Source: Amblyornis subalaris
Lineage: Eukaryota > Chordata > Aves > Passeriformes > Ptilonorhynchidae
DNA length: 64,000 bases
Direction of reading: 5' to 3'
Assembly: GCA_018881555.1 (NCBI GenBank)
Contig: JACAXG010000131.1
Coordinates: 1 to 64,000 of the forward strand
The position numbers were made by a program, and so were the translations under genes. Under the pieces are notes generated by a model. The model had not been told where the DNA came from, did no database searches, and saw only the letters and a list, made by a program, of their open reading frames with translations. Below, piece after piece: positions 26,100 through 37,400 of this stretch; position 1 is the first letter of the stretch; each line of letters opens with the position of its first letter.

Positions 26100-29000
26100 A
26101 GAGCTGGTGGGGGGAGATGGTGGTTTTAGGACGTGGTTCCCCTGGTGTGTTTTATGCCTGAGCTCAGGTACAAAGGACAAGTCAGGGACAGCAATGTCAG
26201 CCACACGGACCCGCCGGGACAGCCTGCCTGTCCTTTGCCCTGTGACACAACCATCCGAGTCTCTCCAGGAGCAGCAGGTGGTGGCTCCCCGCGGTAGGGA
26301 CCAGGAGTCGTGGTGCTGCCTGGGCTTGCACTTACCAACCCCACGGACATGTTCACAGCAGCTGAGTTGTGGTAACTTACTGCAGGGGACATGCGGGATC
26401 CTCTAACAGGCAGCTCCAGGAGGAAACAGGAGATGCTGAAATCTCCATCTGTCTGTCATTAATGGGTGGCCTCCCCTTTCTCTGCCTGCTGGGAGTGAAA
26501 CACTTTCTCTCTTCAAAATCAGCTGATATGAGGGAGGAAGGGACCCTTGTGCTTGCAGAGAAGTGAGAGGGAATGGTACCAGCAGACAGGTTTCCCACCA
26601 CTCAAGTCCTGCCTGCAGGCCAAAAGCAGCAAGCAGTGGGTCAGCAGAGTTGCTTCACTGCCTGAACTGGGGTATTTAAAAGCAGGGAGAAGAGCTGGGG
26701 CTCTCAGGTAAATGTTGTCATAATGCTTAAGATAATAATCCCCAAGACCCAGTGAACGCTGAAATGTTTAGGCATCTGGGGTAGGGACAAAAGTGATCCC
26801 ATGCCCTGGTGATAAGAAATGGCTCTTTGGTTCAATCTCCAGTGTCAGATCAGCGAGGGGATGTATTTAAAACAGATTATTCAGAGCTCAAGAAGGGGAC
26901 AATGACACTTCCACCTGCTATGAGGTATCTTACTTGGGAGTACGGCAGAGATGAGCACGGGGAAGTGCCCTCAGTCGAGGCTGGGAGGCCCTGGCCTAAC
27001 CCAGGATGTAGGACCATCACCCAAAAACTTGGGAATTGCCCAGCTCCACCTTTGCTTCTCTCAGTCTCCATTTCCCATCTTGAGGGGGATGTACCATCCT
27101 TCCCTAGCCCCTCTCATGGTGATGTGTTGTCAGTGATTTACTGAGGTCAGCACTAAGCCACAAGAAGATGTCGGATGGAAGCAGCCTTTAAAACATACAG
27201 CTTGCTTGTTTACTGGGAAAAAAAAGTAGCTCAGATCAGTGAAAAAACACACATTTGCATTTCAGTGACAGCCTCAGCCTTTTACACACTGCAACACAAA
27301 AGGCGTCAGTGTGAAGGACTCTTTCCTTCAGCTCCCCCACATTCCTCAGGCTCAGCTTCCCTGCTTTGGCAGCCTTCAAATAAAGGAAAAGCCAAGGTCA
27401 GGAGAAAAAAAAAGAAGAGAAAAAATAAAAGGGAAAAAAAAAAAGAGGAAAAAAAAAGGAAAAAAACCTCCCAAACCTAAACCCATAAGCCCTGGTAAAA
27501 CCTCCTTTCCTGCTGCCCACTATCCAAGTGAGAGCTCCTGTCTGGAAACTGCTTGTTGTTTGCCAATGGCTTTCACACTTCCCAGACCCCCTTGCAGCCC
27601 CTTCCTCCGTTGCTGGAGAAGCTGGTACCCCTGCACCCTCCAGCTGCTGGAACAGGCACTCATGGAGGTGGCAGTGACCAAGTTTTGTCAGGCATAGAGA
27701 CAGTCTGCCCCATCACCAGCACCACCATCCTCTGTCCTGCACCTGCAACTTCCCACAAGATTCATGGAGATGCTGGGCCACCTGAGGAAGATGAAGCCAC
27801 TTCAGAAGGTGCAGGGAGGGAGCACAGTGACACCCAGGACCCAATCCTGCCACTCTCACATGCATAAGCTCTCCTGGAGCACTGGAGGGCACAGTTTGCA
27901 GGCTCTGGCCCAAAAAAGCACAATGTTGGATCATCTCCTCATGCCAGTTCACACAGACCCATGGAAGCTGGTCCTGATTTATACTGACATTGGATCGGCC
28001 TTGGAATTTAACAAAAGCCTCTGTGTTTATCCAAGTGTTGGGAAAGGCTGTTGGAGCTGCTTCCTGTTCCCTTTCAATTCCCGGCTCCACAACTGCTGTG
28101 GGAACCACCCAGCAGCAGCCACAGCACATCAACTCTGGCAAACAAACCCCCAAACTAAAGGCAAAACCACCATGGAACATGAGGAAATCATCATTTCCCT
28201 GGCTTTATCCACCAGCAGGAATGTGGATGTGCTGCTGGAACTCCCATTTTCTTTGTTTATTGCACTTGAAGTGGACCCCACTCTGGTCTGGGGCATGCGA
28301 AGGCTCCGGCTGCTAAAAATTGAGAATCAAGGCATTCATCTCAGTCTCAGCTACTGTAAAACCAGCACAGCTGTGAAATCCCAGACTTAAAACACACACA
28401 GACATATAAACACACAACCTGATTTCTCAGAAAATGCAAGAATTTGATTTCCAATGCCACAGGAGGAGAGCAGGGGTGATGGATGCTGTTATCCCACAGT
28501 ATCTACAGGGAAATCAATTCCCACTGCTTAACTTTAACAGCCTATAGGGGTCTGGGTCATTTCTCTTCTGCTGCAGATGCTGAAGGTGCACAGATGAATG
28601 ATGAAAGGTTTGTTTAATACAAAAAGAATGGGCTGATGATGTAAACTACAGAGGCTGACAGGCTGGGGGTTTGATGTTTCCTTTTCTGCAGTTCCTTCAA
28701 GGGCTGGACACACTGGGCAGAGCAGCAGTTTAGCATCTGAGTAGTAAAATGCCCTGCCCAGTCACTGTGCTGTTATTTAAATTCCCCCAAAAGAGTAAAG
28801 CACAGCAAAAGCACCGTTTTTACCTGCACCTGATTTAGGCACCTTCTGAACTTCCCAAGAAATAATGGCATAGTTCTAGAGGAGAGCTGGGAAGGTGTTT
28901 AAAAGTCTGTCTTCAGGTATGAAACATCTTTTCAATTTGTATTTCTTACCACAAGCAAGGCACACACCCTGAGAAAAAGGCTGTTAGGGTGATGTTTTAC

Positions 29001-30184
29001 TGAGATAAATTCAAGTACACACAGCAGTAGTAGACAAAGGGTTTGTCTGCTTCTTTAGTGTCCTTAATAGCTATTATTGCTTTAAAAATTGATGTTTTGC
29101 TTAGCACAGCCGGTTTATGAGATGGGTAGAAATTTAAACATTTTGATTGCCTTTTAAAAAACAACCATAATATCTGATGACAGACTGTGGTCATGCAGTT
29201 ATCTCCAAAACATACCTCACCTGAATACCTTTCCTGTTCAAAAAAGCCAGACTAAAGCATCGAGATCCAGAGTTTTGCCAGCAGCTGAACTCCAGCCCTT
29301 TGGATTTGGGATGGACAGTCACAGCTCTGCTCCTAAAGCTACTGCCAAAACCTTTCATAGCCCTGGGTAAGGGAAAGATAGCATTCCTAGCAAAAACATT
29401 TCAGAACCCAGTAATAGCCTTGTAGCTATTAAAAAAACCCCAACCTTACATAAGTTACATGCAAAGTTTAATTTAAATAGTTCTGGAAGGTGACAAACAG
29501 GGCTTAGTGGAATATTTAAAAATCAGAATAAACTCAGAGAAACTGTATCATAAAATAGCCCACACATTTCTTCACCAACTTAAAAAACCCCGGTTTTACT
29601 TTTGTTTTTCTGCCTTTTTTTTACGAAGGGGGAGCAAAGTTCTCAGCAACCACTGGATAATGTGCTAAATGCAAAAGTTCCCCCAGATTTGCAGTTATGG
29701 TTAGATCAGCTTTTGCTCCAACACCTCCCCGGTTAGATCCTTAAATGATGCCTAACTGTCAGCCCCACACAGCAAAAACACTGAACTCAAGGCATCAAAC
29801 TTTCCTTTATGACTTCACATGAAAATAAAGTTGGCTTTTTTTTTTTAATTCTGTTTTTGGCTAAAACTTTAACAGTTCCAGAAATGCAGTATTTAGCCTT
29901 CTTGTTTACTGCTGACCCCCAACAATCCTGGCATTTCCCGATATACATGTTCCTTGGTATCACTGGAAAACCCTTCCAGAAGCAACTCTGTGTATCGAAC
30001 AGCTGAAGGAAGAACCAGAACAACCTATTGGAAAAAGAGCAGCGAAACTGCCAAACTCAGTCTTAAAACAGCCCTTTGGCCTGGCTTAAAACCCCTTCCA
30101 GCAGCTACTATTAGGCTGCCAAGCACTTAAACCGGACCACATCCTCTCTTGTGATTGGGCAGAGAATTTTCCAAGCAGTCTGGC
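26100..30184. other. Intergenic sequence between ANKRD66 and IMP3
   Basis: No exon, RNA gene or intact mobile element recognised. A 208-codon plus ORF (27764-28390) lacks any motif. Bases 27403-27472 are an A/G-only tract, listed separately. Confidence 0.4.
27403..27472. repeat. Poly-purine (A/G) low-complexity tract
   Basis: About 70 bases almost entirely A and G, with A-runs separated by single or paired Gs; one T interrupts. Low-complexity, not coding. Confidence 0.85.
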
Positions 30185-30318
30185 TTTATAGGATGTAAGG
30201 ATGATGGAGCTGGGCTGTAAGGGTGATGGAGGTGGGCANATTGCAGATGATGATGGAGCTGGGCTGCTGCGGATGATGATAGAGTTGGGCACGCTGGGTA
30301 CGGCAGTGGAGCTGGGCC
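30185..30318. repeat. Degenerate minisatellite
   Basis: Four to five imperfect units built around GATGATGGAGCTGGGCTG, spaced irregularly at roughly 27-36 bases. It lies just downstream of IMP3. Confidence 0.7.
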
Positions 30319-30563
30319 ACTGGATATATTCTTGAAGCAGTGGATGTGGAAGGGAAGTTCCTCTGCATGGATAAATGGAACCACTGGCTGCAAGGGGGAG
30401 CAAGGAGCAGATCAATACAATACTGAAAGTGCATAGTTTCCTNCTGGCTGCCTTTGCAGGCGTGTCTGGAAGGGGTGGGTGGATATCCGATGGTGGCACC
30501 GCCGTGGTTTTATCGGNGCGTGTTTATGTCCTGGGGCAGAGCGGCGGGGCGGGCAGGGCAGCC

Positions 30564-31121
30564 CTACGCGGCCAGGTCGAAGTCGTCCCGCTCCTGGTTG
30601 TAGTCGAGCACCTTCTGCCGCAGGCGCGACGCGTCCACCCAGGTGATGAAATCCTCGACGGCGCGGGGCACGAGGAGCGCGGGGTCGGTGACCACCTCGG
30701 GCCCCACGCGGACGTGCCCCTGCTCCACGAAGGTGACGGCGTGGCGCAGGTTCTGCGCCATCCGCAGCTTCACCAGCAGGCAGGGCAGGCGCCGGCGGCA
30801 GAAGGCGGCGGCCGAGAGGCTCTCGCAGACGGCCAGCGACTGCCGGCTGTTCACCAGCCCCAGCCCGTGCAGCTTCTCCAGCAGCGCGGCGGCGCAGCGG
30901 GCGCGGAAGGCGGCGCTGGCCGGGCCCAGGTCGCGCAGCCGCCGGGCCAGGGCGCGCACGGCGCGGGCCAGCGCCTTGTACTGCACGTAGTCCTCCCGCC
31001 GGCCCAGCCGGTACCGCCGCAGCGCCCGCACCTCCGCCAGGTTCCCGCCCGACGCCTCCCAGTTCACCAGGTCCAGCCGCCGCAGCAGCTTCTGCTCATG
31101 GTACTTCAGTTTCCGCACCAT
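30564..31121 (-). CDS. IMP3: U3 small nucleolar ribonucleoprotein IMP3, intronless
   Basis: IMP3 is an S4-domain component of the U3 snoRNP / small-subunit processome in the nucleolus, needed for early 18S rRNA processing cleavages. The 185-residue frame starts [13 protein letters not shown] at ATG 31121-31119 and ends ERDDFDLAA, with stop TAG at 30566-30564. From memory the human protein is 184 residues with the same ends, so length and termini fit. Residues about 35-60 contain [12 protein letters not shown]; the S4 RNA-binding region, about 105-165, contains [22 protein letters not shown] and VTDPALL. An open frame extends upstream of this ATG but is GC-rich and unlike the family. The gene is a single exon, as is human IMP3. 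It is divergent from PLA2G7 with only 235 bases between proposed start codons. Third codon positions are strongly GC. Confidence 0.96.
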   Translation of the reverse strand: MVRKLKYHEQKLLRRLDLVNWEASGGNLAEVRALRRYRLGRREDYVQYKALARAVRALARRLRDLGPASAAFRARCAAALLEKLHGLGLVNSRQSLAVCESLSAAAFCRRRLPCLLVKLRMAQNLRHAVTFVEQGHVRVGPEVVTDPALLVPRAVEDFITWVDASRLRQKVLDYNQERDDFDLAA

Positions 31122-31470
31122 CTTCGCGGGACCGGGCTCGCCACGCCGCCGCCTGCCAGGGGCCCTTCCGGGGAGGAGCGGCCGCCGCCACCGCGGCCTT
31201 TCCGGGGAGGAGCCGTCGGGACAGCGCGCCCGGAGTCCCGCCCCGGGAGTCCTCCCCCGGGGCTGCCGAGCCCGGCCGGGCGGCGAGGTAGCGGGATAAG
31301 GATAGCTGCGTATCTCCTTGCCGAAGGAGAAGGCGGCAGATAGAGCCCAGCCCGGGATGCGGCTGCTTCCCCCCGCGCTCTGCGCATCCCCGGGGCCGGC
31401 CCGGCGCGGAGGGGTCACCCCAGGTACGGCCACACCGCCCCGACACCCGCTCCGGCACGGGCAGCCGGAC
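31122..31470. promoter_or_regulatory. CpG-island bidirectional promoter of IMP3 and PLA2G7
   Basis: Very GC- and CpG-rich sequence between the two divergent genes (CGCCGCCACCGCGGCC near 31182, GCCCGGCCGGGCGGCG near 31270), with no TATA box seen. A shared housekeeping-type promoter is inferred from this head-to-head arrangement. Confidence 0.65.
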
Positions 31471-34400
31471 CTTGTCTCTCCAGGGGCCGAACCCGGGATT
31501 CGTCATTCCTCCCGGAGAAATGGCTGCGGCGTTGTGTTTCTCCATGACATGCCGCTCCCCCTGATGCATAGGCCGGTTTGCCTTGAAGAGCAGCAGAATC
31601 CTCCCTCTGTGCGGTTCGTAGCACCGCAGACCTCCCGAGTGCCGCCGCGGCCTCCCCAGCCAAAGGTTTCGTCTCGCTTTTCTGTAAGTGCACAGTGCTG
31701 TCTGCTCCCTGGGATTCAGGATACAACAAGGAAATTCCCCAGTAGAACAGGTCAGGTTGGCAATTCGGGATTTCTCTGATTCTCATGAGCATATTTCTGT
31801 ATCGGCTCAATCTTGATATTCCTGATTCTGGATCTGCAACACGCTGGATTTGTTTCAGCGTGAGTGGTCTGGTCACAGAGGCCATTGTGATCTCTTCATT
31901 TGCTTTGTGTTTTTCCCCAGATTTGTCGGTGAAGGCACCAATGGAAATGTGGAGCAGCAGCAGCACTGAGAGGTTTTACAGGATCCCTGAAGGAAAGGGA
32001 CCACACTCGGTTGGATGTACAGACCTGATGACAGACAATGCAGTTGAGGTAAAGCTGTCTATTCTTTCTCCTTTGGATTTAAGTCACAATGTTAGTGAAA
32101 CAGCTGGCTGCAGTTTTTCAGATTAATCAAACAGCATGTCTTGTCTGTGCAGATAGATATAACTTGCAAGCCTTCCCCATGGCCCAGTTCGTCCCTCTTC
32201 CTAAAATCCTTGCCTTTCTGGCTTTGCTACACAAGATACTACAGAGAAACTGTGTCCTCCTGGGACCCAGGGGATTCTTCCCATCCATCCCACTGCNCCC
32301 TCCTGCACTGGCTTCCTGAGGAGACATCCCATGCAGCCTTTGTGACTGTGGCTGTTCTCTTCACAAAGATCCCAACAGGATTAGGCAGGGTTGGGAGACG
32401 AGNGTATGCAGGGTGAGGACATGAGCCTATGCAGTGTTTCAGCTGCAGGGTAAAATATGAGATGTCTTCTTGAGATTTTATCTCTCTGAAGAAGAACACG
32501 ATGCCAATTCTGCAAGAGGTTAGCACAGTGACAAGCCACAATAATAAGATAGGGACAGTAAGCAGACAAGTAATGAGCTTGGTTGTGAGTTGCCATTTCA
32601 AATCCCCTTGCCTTTTAGAGAATACAGCTGCATTTACACATTTACAGTGGGGTTTTACTTCTCAGACTAGTGAGGTATAGTGGAACCTGTGATCAGTTTG
32701 TAATGGTTATTCATGTTTTCCTTTACTGAGCTTACTCTGTATCAGCACAAAGGTGTGGTTCGTTGCAATCAGCCCGTGTGGGGTTTTGTACATAAGCATT
32801 ATGAACAATTGCAGTTCTCTCAGGCATGGCAAACCTCTTTCCCTTTCTGGTAAACAGTTAGTCATTGGGGAAGTTCACTGGGACTATTCTGAGATCAAGT
32901 TAATATCATGACCAATATGGAGGAAGGTTCTTCCTTAATGGTCTTTGTGTCAATGGTTGATTTAAGTTTGATAAGTGAATAGAAACAAGCTTCATTAAAA
33001 AAACTTTTGGTAAACTGATAAATTAGTGTTCAAGAAATCAGGCTTTATTTCAAAGCTCATGTTTGTTTTGGCCCTAACCTTAAGTTGCTAAACCAAACGT
33101 ACAGTTGGAGCAAGACAGTGAATTTGAGTTGTGTGTTGCAAATTCCCTTGCAAACCAGGAAGTAAGAATTCAAATTTCACACAGTTCATCTGCTGGGAAG
33201 TCTGGCTTGGGGTGTGCATTGGTACATTGCTGCTGCCTGTGAAGGAAGAAGACTGATAAGGGGGGGTATGGAGGGTCCCTGTGAGTGTGAAAGGCTTGGG
33301 TGCTTTCCTAGGAGACTTGCAGTGCAGTCAGGAAAAGATTTGAACTGGTGGTAAGAAACAGAGGCAGATGAAACACAGGTTAACAAAGTTGTGTTTAGGA
33401 AGATGAACCACAAGAGACTTGTAAACATCTTGATGAAGAGGAAGAGTGATATATGGTGCTCCCTTGCTGTGCAGCTGCCCAAGAGCTTTGCTGACAGCCT
33501 CTGCTCATTTTAGGCAGGAACACTACAGCCACATGAGAGAGCCTTTTCTTCTCCAGGCTGAACAGCCCCAAGTCTCTCAGCCTGTCATCCTAGGAGAGGT
33601 GCTCCAGCTCTCAGATCATTTTCAGTCCCTCCTTTAACAGTCAGCCCTATGAAACTTAACAAAATGTATCATTGAACCATTCCCAGGTAGGAAGATGGAA
33701 GAAAGCATCCAGCAAGGTGCTGTATGGAGCAAATAGGTAGTGAGCGTTTGTAATAATCAACTTAATTAAATGGAGCATTTCTAATAACCCTTAGGCTAAC
33801 CTAGAGAAGGTGATATGTATCTTCACGTGTGATGATGTGTATCTCATGCTACTTTAAATTCTTTGTAGGGACAGGAGGATTGTGACACAAGATTGGCATC
33901 AAAGCCTGTATATGATAATAATTTTCTTGTGAGATTCTCTTAATTCTCTTGAGCTGCATTCTTGCATCTGAAACCATTTATATAAATATCTTTCCTTTTT
34001 TCTGCCATATATAAATAAATACTAATATTTCTTTTTTTTAATTCTTTCCTAATCCCAGGGAAGCTTCTTGCGCCTATATTATCCAGCATGTGATGCCACA
34101 GATATCGAAGAGGCACGATGGATTCCGGACAAGGAATACTATCAGGGACTCTCTGACTTCCTTAATGTGTACCGAGTTGTAGGAGAAAGGCTTTTCAATT
34201 ACTATGTGGGTAAGACTGGTTCTGGTTTTATTCCTTGCCTGTTTGCAGGCCTCATTGCTCTGTGAGCAGGGTGTTACTGCTGCAGGGCTGAAAAATAGTT
34301 TTTATCAAAGAACTGTGGTTTTGTGGGATGGGTTTGTGTAGCGAGGCTCAGTGCTGAATGTGACCCAGCTCTCAGGCAGTCCCTGGCTGCTGTGGATAGG

Positions 34401-37400
34401 AGTGTCTGCGTTGTGGATAGGTAAAACCTTGCAAAATGTCTGGGCAGTTTGTTCTAGGTAAGATGCACCTATGTGTTGGGATTTAAATTCNACAGGCAAA
34501 TGTGCAAAGATACAAAAGTCAGAGAGATCCTGAATATCAGCAAGACCTGGATGCCTGACTATGAGGGTTAAAGACCTTGTGCCAGGCTGTGGGTGGGAGG
34601 AGTAGAAGGAAAGTATCTTCTGCCAAGTAGAAAGTGTTTTTAGAATCAGATCTGTATTTCTCGTCTGTGTTTTAAGGATGAGACTTGATACCTTATCTTT
34701 AGGTGATTGCTCTGAAATCAGTGGCCACCACATTCTTGGGATCTCTCCCACAGGACCACTTTCTCTCATTTCAGTAATAATGACATACACTTCCATTTTT
34801 ATCTAGGTTCAGTGACCTGTCCTGCAAAGTCAAATGCTGCTTTTAAGCCAGGAGAAAAATACCCACTTCTCATTTTTTCCCATGGACTTGGAGCTTTTCG
34901 GTAATTTTGCAGTTTTTTGACAAACTATTTTTGTTATCTATGGAGACAGCAGTCTCCAAGGATGGTTCTGAACAGATTTTCAGTAGTGGGGGTGAGATCT
35001 TGTGAAGCTGAAACAGATTTGGAGAAGAGGCTGCTGTGTGTCATTATGCCTCCACTGAAACAACAGCAGTAAATAAAAGCAGGATTAATGTATAGTTGGT
35101 TGCAGAATCATAAACTGGTTTGGGTTGGAAGGGGCCTTAAAGATCACCTCATTCCAACCCCCTGCTGTGGACAGGGACACTTTCCACTAGGCCAGGTTAC
35201 TCAGAGCTCCATTTGTGTTTTCCCTTTGTATGATAGAGGTGAAGGTATTTATCAACCCATAAGCACGTTGTGAAGATTGGCAAGTTGATTTTTGGACAGC
35301 TCTTTGAATATGCAAGGTGCTGTATGTGCTATGTATTAAAAATCAGTAGNATTTTCCTTTCTGAATAGACAGTAAAACAGTACCAAAGTTTGTGAATAGG
35401 TTTTGGTGCCTGGCATACAAAATCCTGCTCTGCTGGGTAGCAAGTGCAAATAGAAGAAATACTGAATGGGGACTAGTGCATACTTAGTGTGATCAGCATT
35501 TAAAGAGCAGTAGAATTGAAAGACATCTCACCAGAGTGTTTTTTATTGCAGGACAATCTATTCTGCTATTTGCATAGAGATGGCTTCTCAGGGCTTTATA
35601 GTGGCTGCTGTGGAGCACAGGTGTGTATGCTGCATGGTTTGGAGTTCTGATGGAAAGCAACTTTCTCACATTGAACGGAATGTTATTTATTTTAAAAAAG
35701 AACTTTTGGATTTTTTTAAAAAAGAAAAACTAACATCTCTTTTTCAGCCCTGCCCACACTGCCCATAGGTCAACTCTTCTCTAAACAAAGGGAATTTTCC
35801 TTAGAAAAGCCCTAGAAGGAAAAGTCTCGGGGTAGATATCATTTGTCATTCTTCAGATATGCTATTTTTCTCTCTTTTATTGTTAGAGTATAAAGAAGGT
35901 GGAGGATATAGAGGAGGTGGGAGTTTTGGTGGGATTATTGCATTATTTAGAAAGTCTGTGTACACTCTGTTGCAATTGCAGCAGCACTGCTTGATAGCTG
36001 GATCTCTTCAGATGAGTGAAATCTAAAACTTGTGCTGGCTTCATCTCAACCCAAACGGAGTGCACACCCAGAAATAACCTTCTCTTGATATTACAGAGAT
36101 GAATCAGCTTCAGCAACGTATTATTGTAAAAGGAGGTCCGTTTCTGAGTCACAGGAAGAGTCTACATCAAGCATGGAGAAGGAGTGGATCTACTACAGGA
36201 AACTGAAAACTGGAGAGGAGGAGCGTTGCTTGCGCCATAAGCAGGTGCTGGGGCTGGGTCTGTGCTCTGGGAAGTGTGGCAGGAGTGGTGCATTCAGGAC
36301 CAGCAGACTCTCCCTTGGGCCATGGCTGCAGTCTTCTGCCATGGATCAGGGGATATATAAAAATGAATCAAGTCCTGTGTTCCTGGAGGTGGAAAAGCCA
36401 ACAACAGAGCATAAATTTCAGAGCATAAACTGCTTCCTCAACAAAGCTTTCTCGTGAAGTTGCACTCTTGAGCTGAGTCATCTGTTTCTCCTCCGGTTCC
36501 ACTCGACTTTCTGTTTCTTCTCTCTGTCTTCACACTTTTACTGCCCAGCCCAGCCTATAAGTGACACAGAGTTGAGTTCAAGTGTTTGCTTGGCCTTAGG
36601 CTTGCTTTAGGTTTCATTTACTGTTCCATAGCAAGATGAATCATAGCTGCTCTGAGTGGGATGTTTGCTTCATAATCTTTTCCACACTTGAAGATGTTTT
36701 TTAGCAATGCAAGCAGTGCAGACTTCCAGCTTATAAGCAGCATCCATGCTAGATGTGATGTGGCCATACTGACAAGCTCCTCCAAGTACAGACTTGACCG
36801 TTAAAGTATGGGAGTGCTTTTTCCAGCTAATGGAAACTCAGCAAGGGAGGTGCTTCTCTTTATCTCCCTGGGCCATACAGACAGCAGTGCAAGAGTCATT
36901 TCCTGTATGTGTACAGTGTCCTACTCGTGAGTCTCCATGTGTAATGTCGGAGCTTGGGAATAACCTCCTGAAGCTGTTGTCTGCAAATTTCACAAGTATA
37001 GAAGTCAAGAGATTGGGATTTATTTGTAATTCAGTGATGGACAGACATCTTGCTGGCTGCCTAGGCACTGCTGTTCCCAAGATCACTACTGTTGTTTGGT
37101 TCTTCTTCAACCTTTTCTTTTACTGACCTATCAGTTAGAAACTGTTGTTATATGGAACAATGAGAGCCTTTATTTGCAACAGCTTCACTACAGTTTTCAA
37201 GAATGTGTATATTTTAGAAAGATGGGCTTCTTTGCTGTTTCTTACTTTGGGTTTATCCAGTGTAAAGACACTTGCAAGTCTCTTGTGCAGATGGGGCAAG
37301 TGATGGAAAGATATTTGCTCATCGAAGTGACCCTGAAGAGCAGCAGCAGCGAGTCAGCCTTCCTTGGAGTTGTGTAACTTAAGCCTTTACACATTTCAAC

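Noticed and set aside
27764..28390. 208-codon plus ORF in the ANKRD66-IMP3 interval
   Set aside because: Low-information composition, overlapping ORFs in other frames, no motif and no promoter nearby.
30564..31433. 289-codon extended frame for IMP3
   Set aside because: The 104 extra N-terminal codons lie in the GC-rich promoter and lack similarity to the family; the ATG at 31121 gives the standard length.
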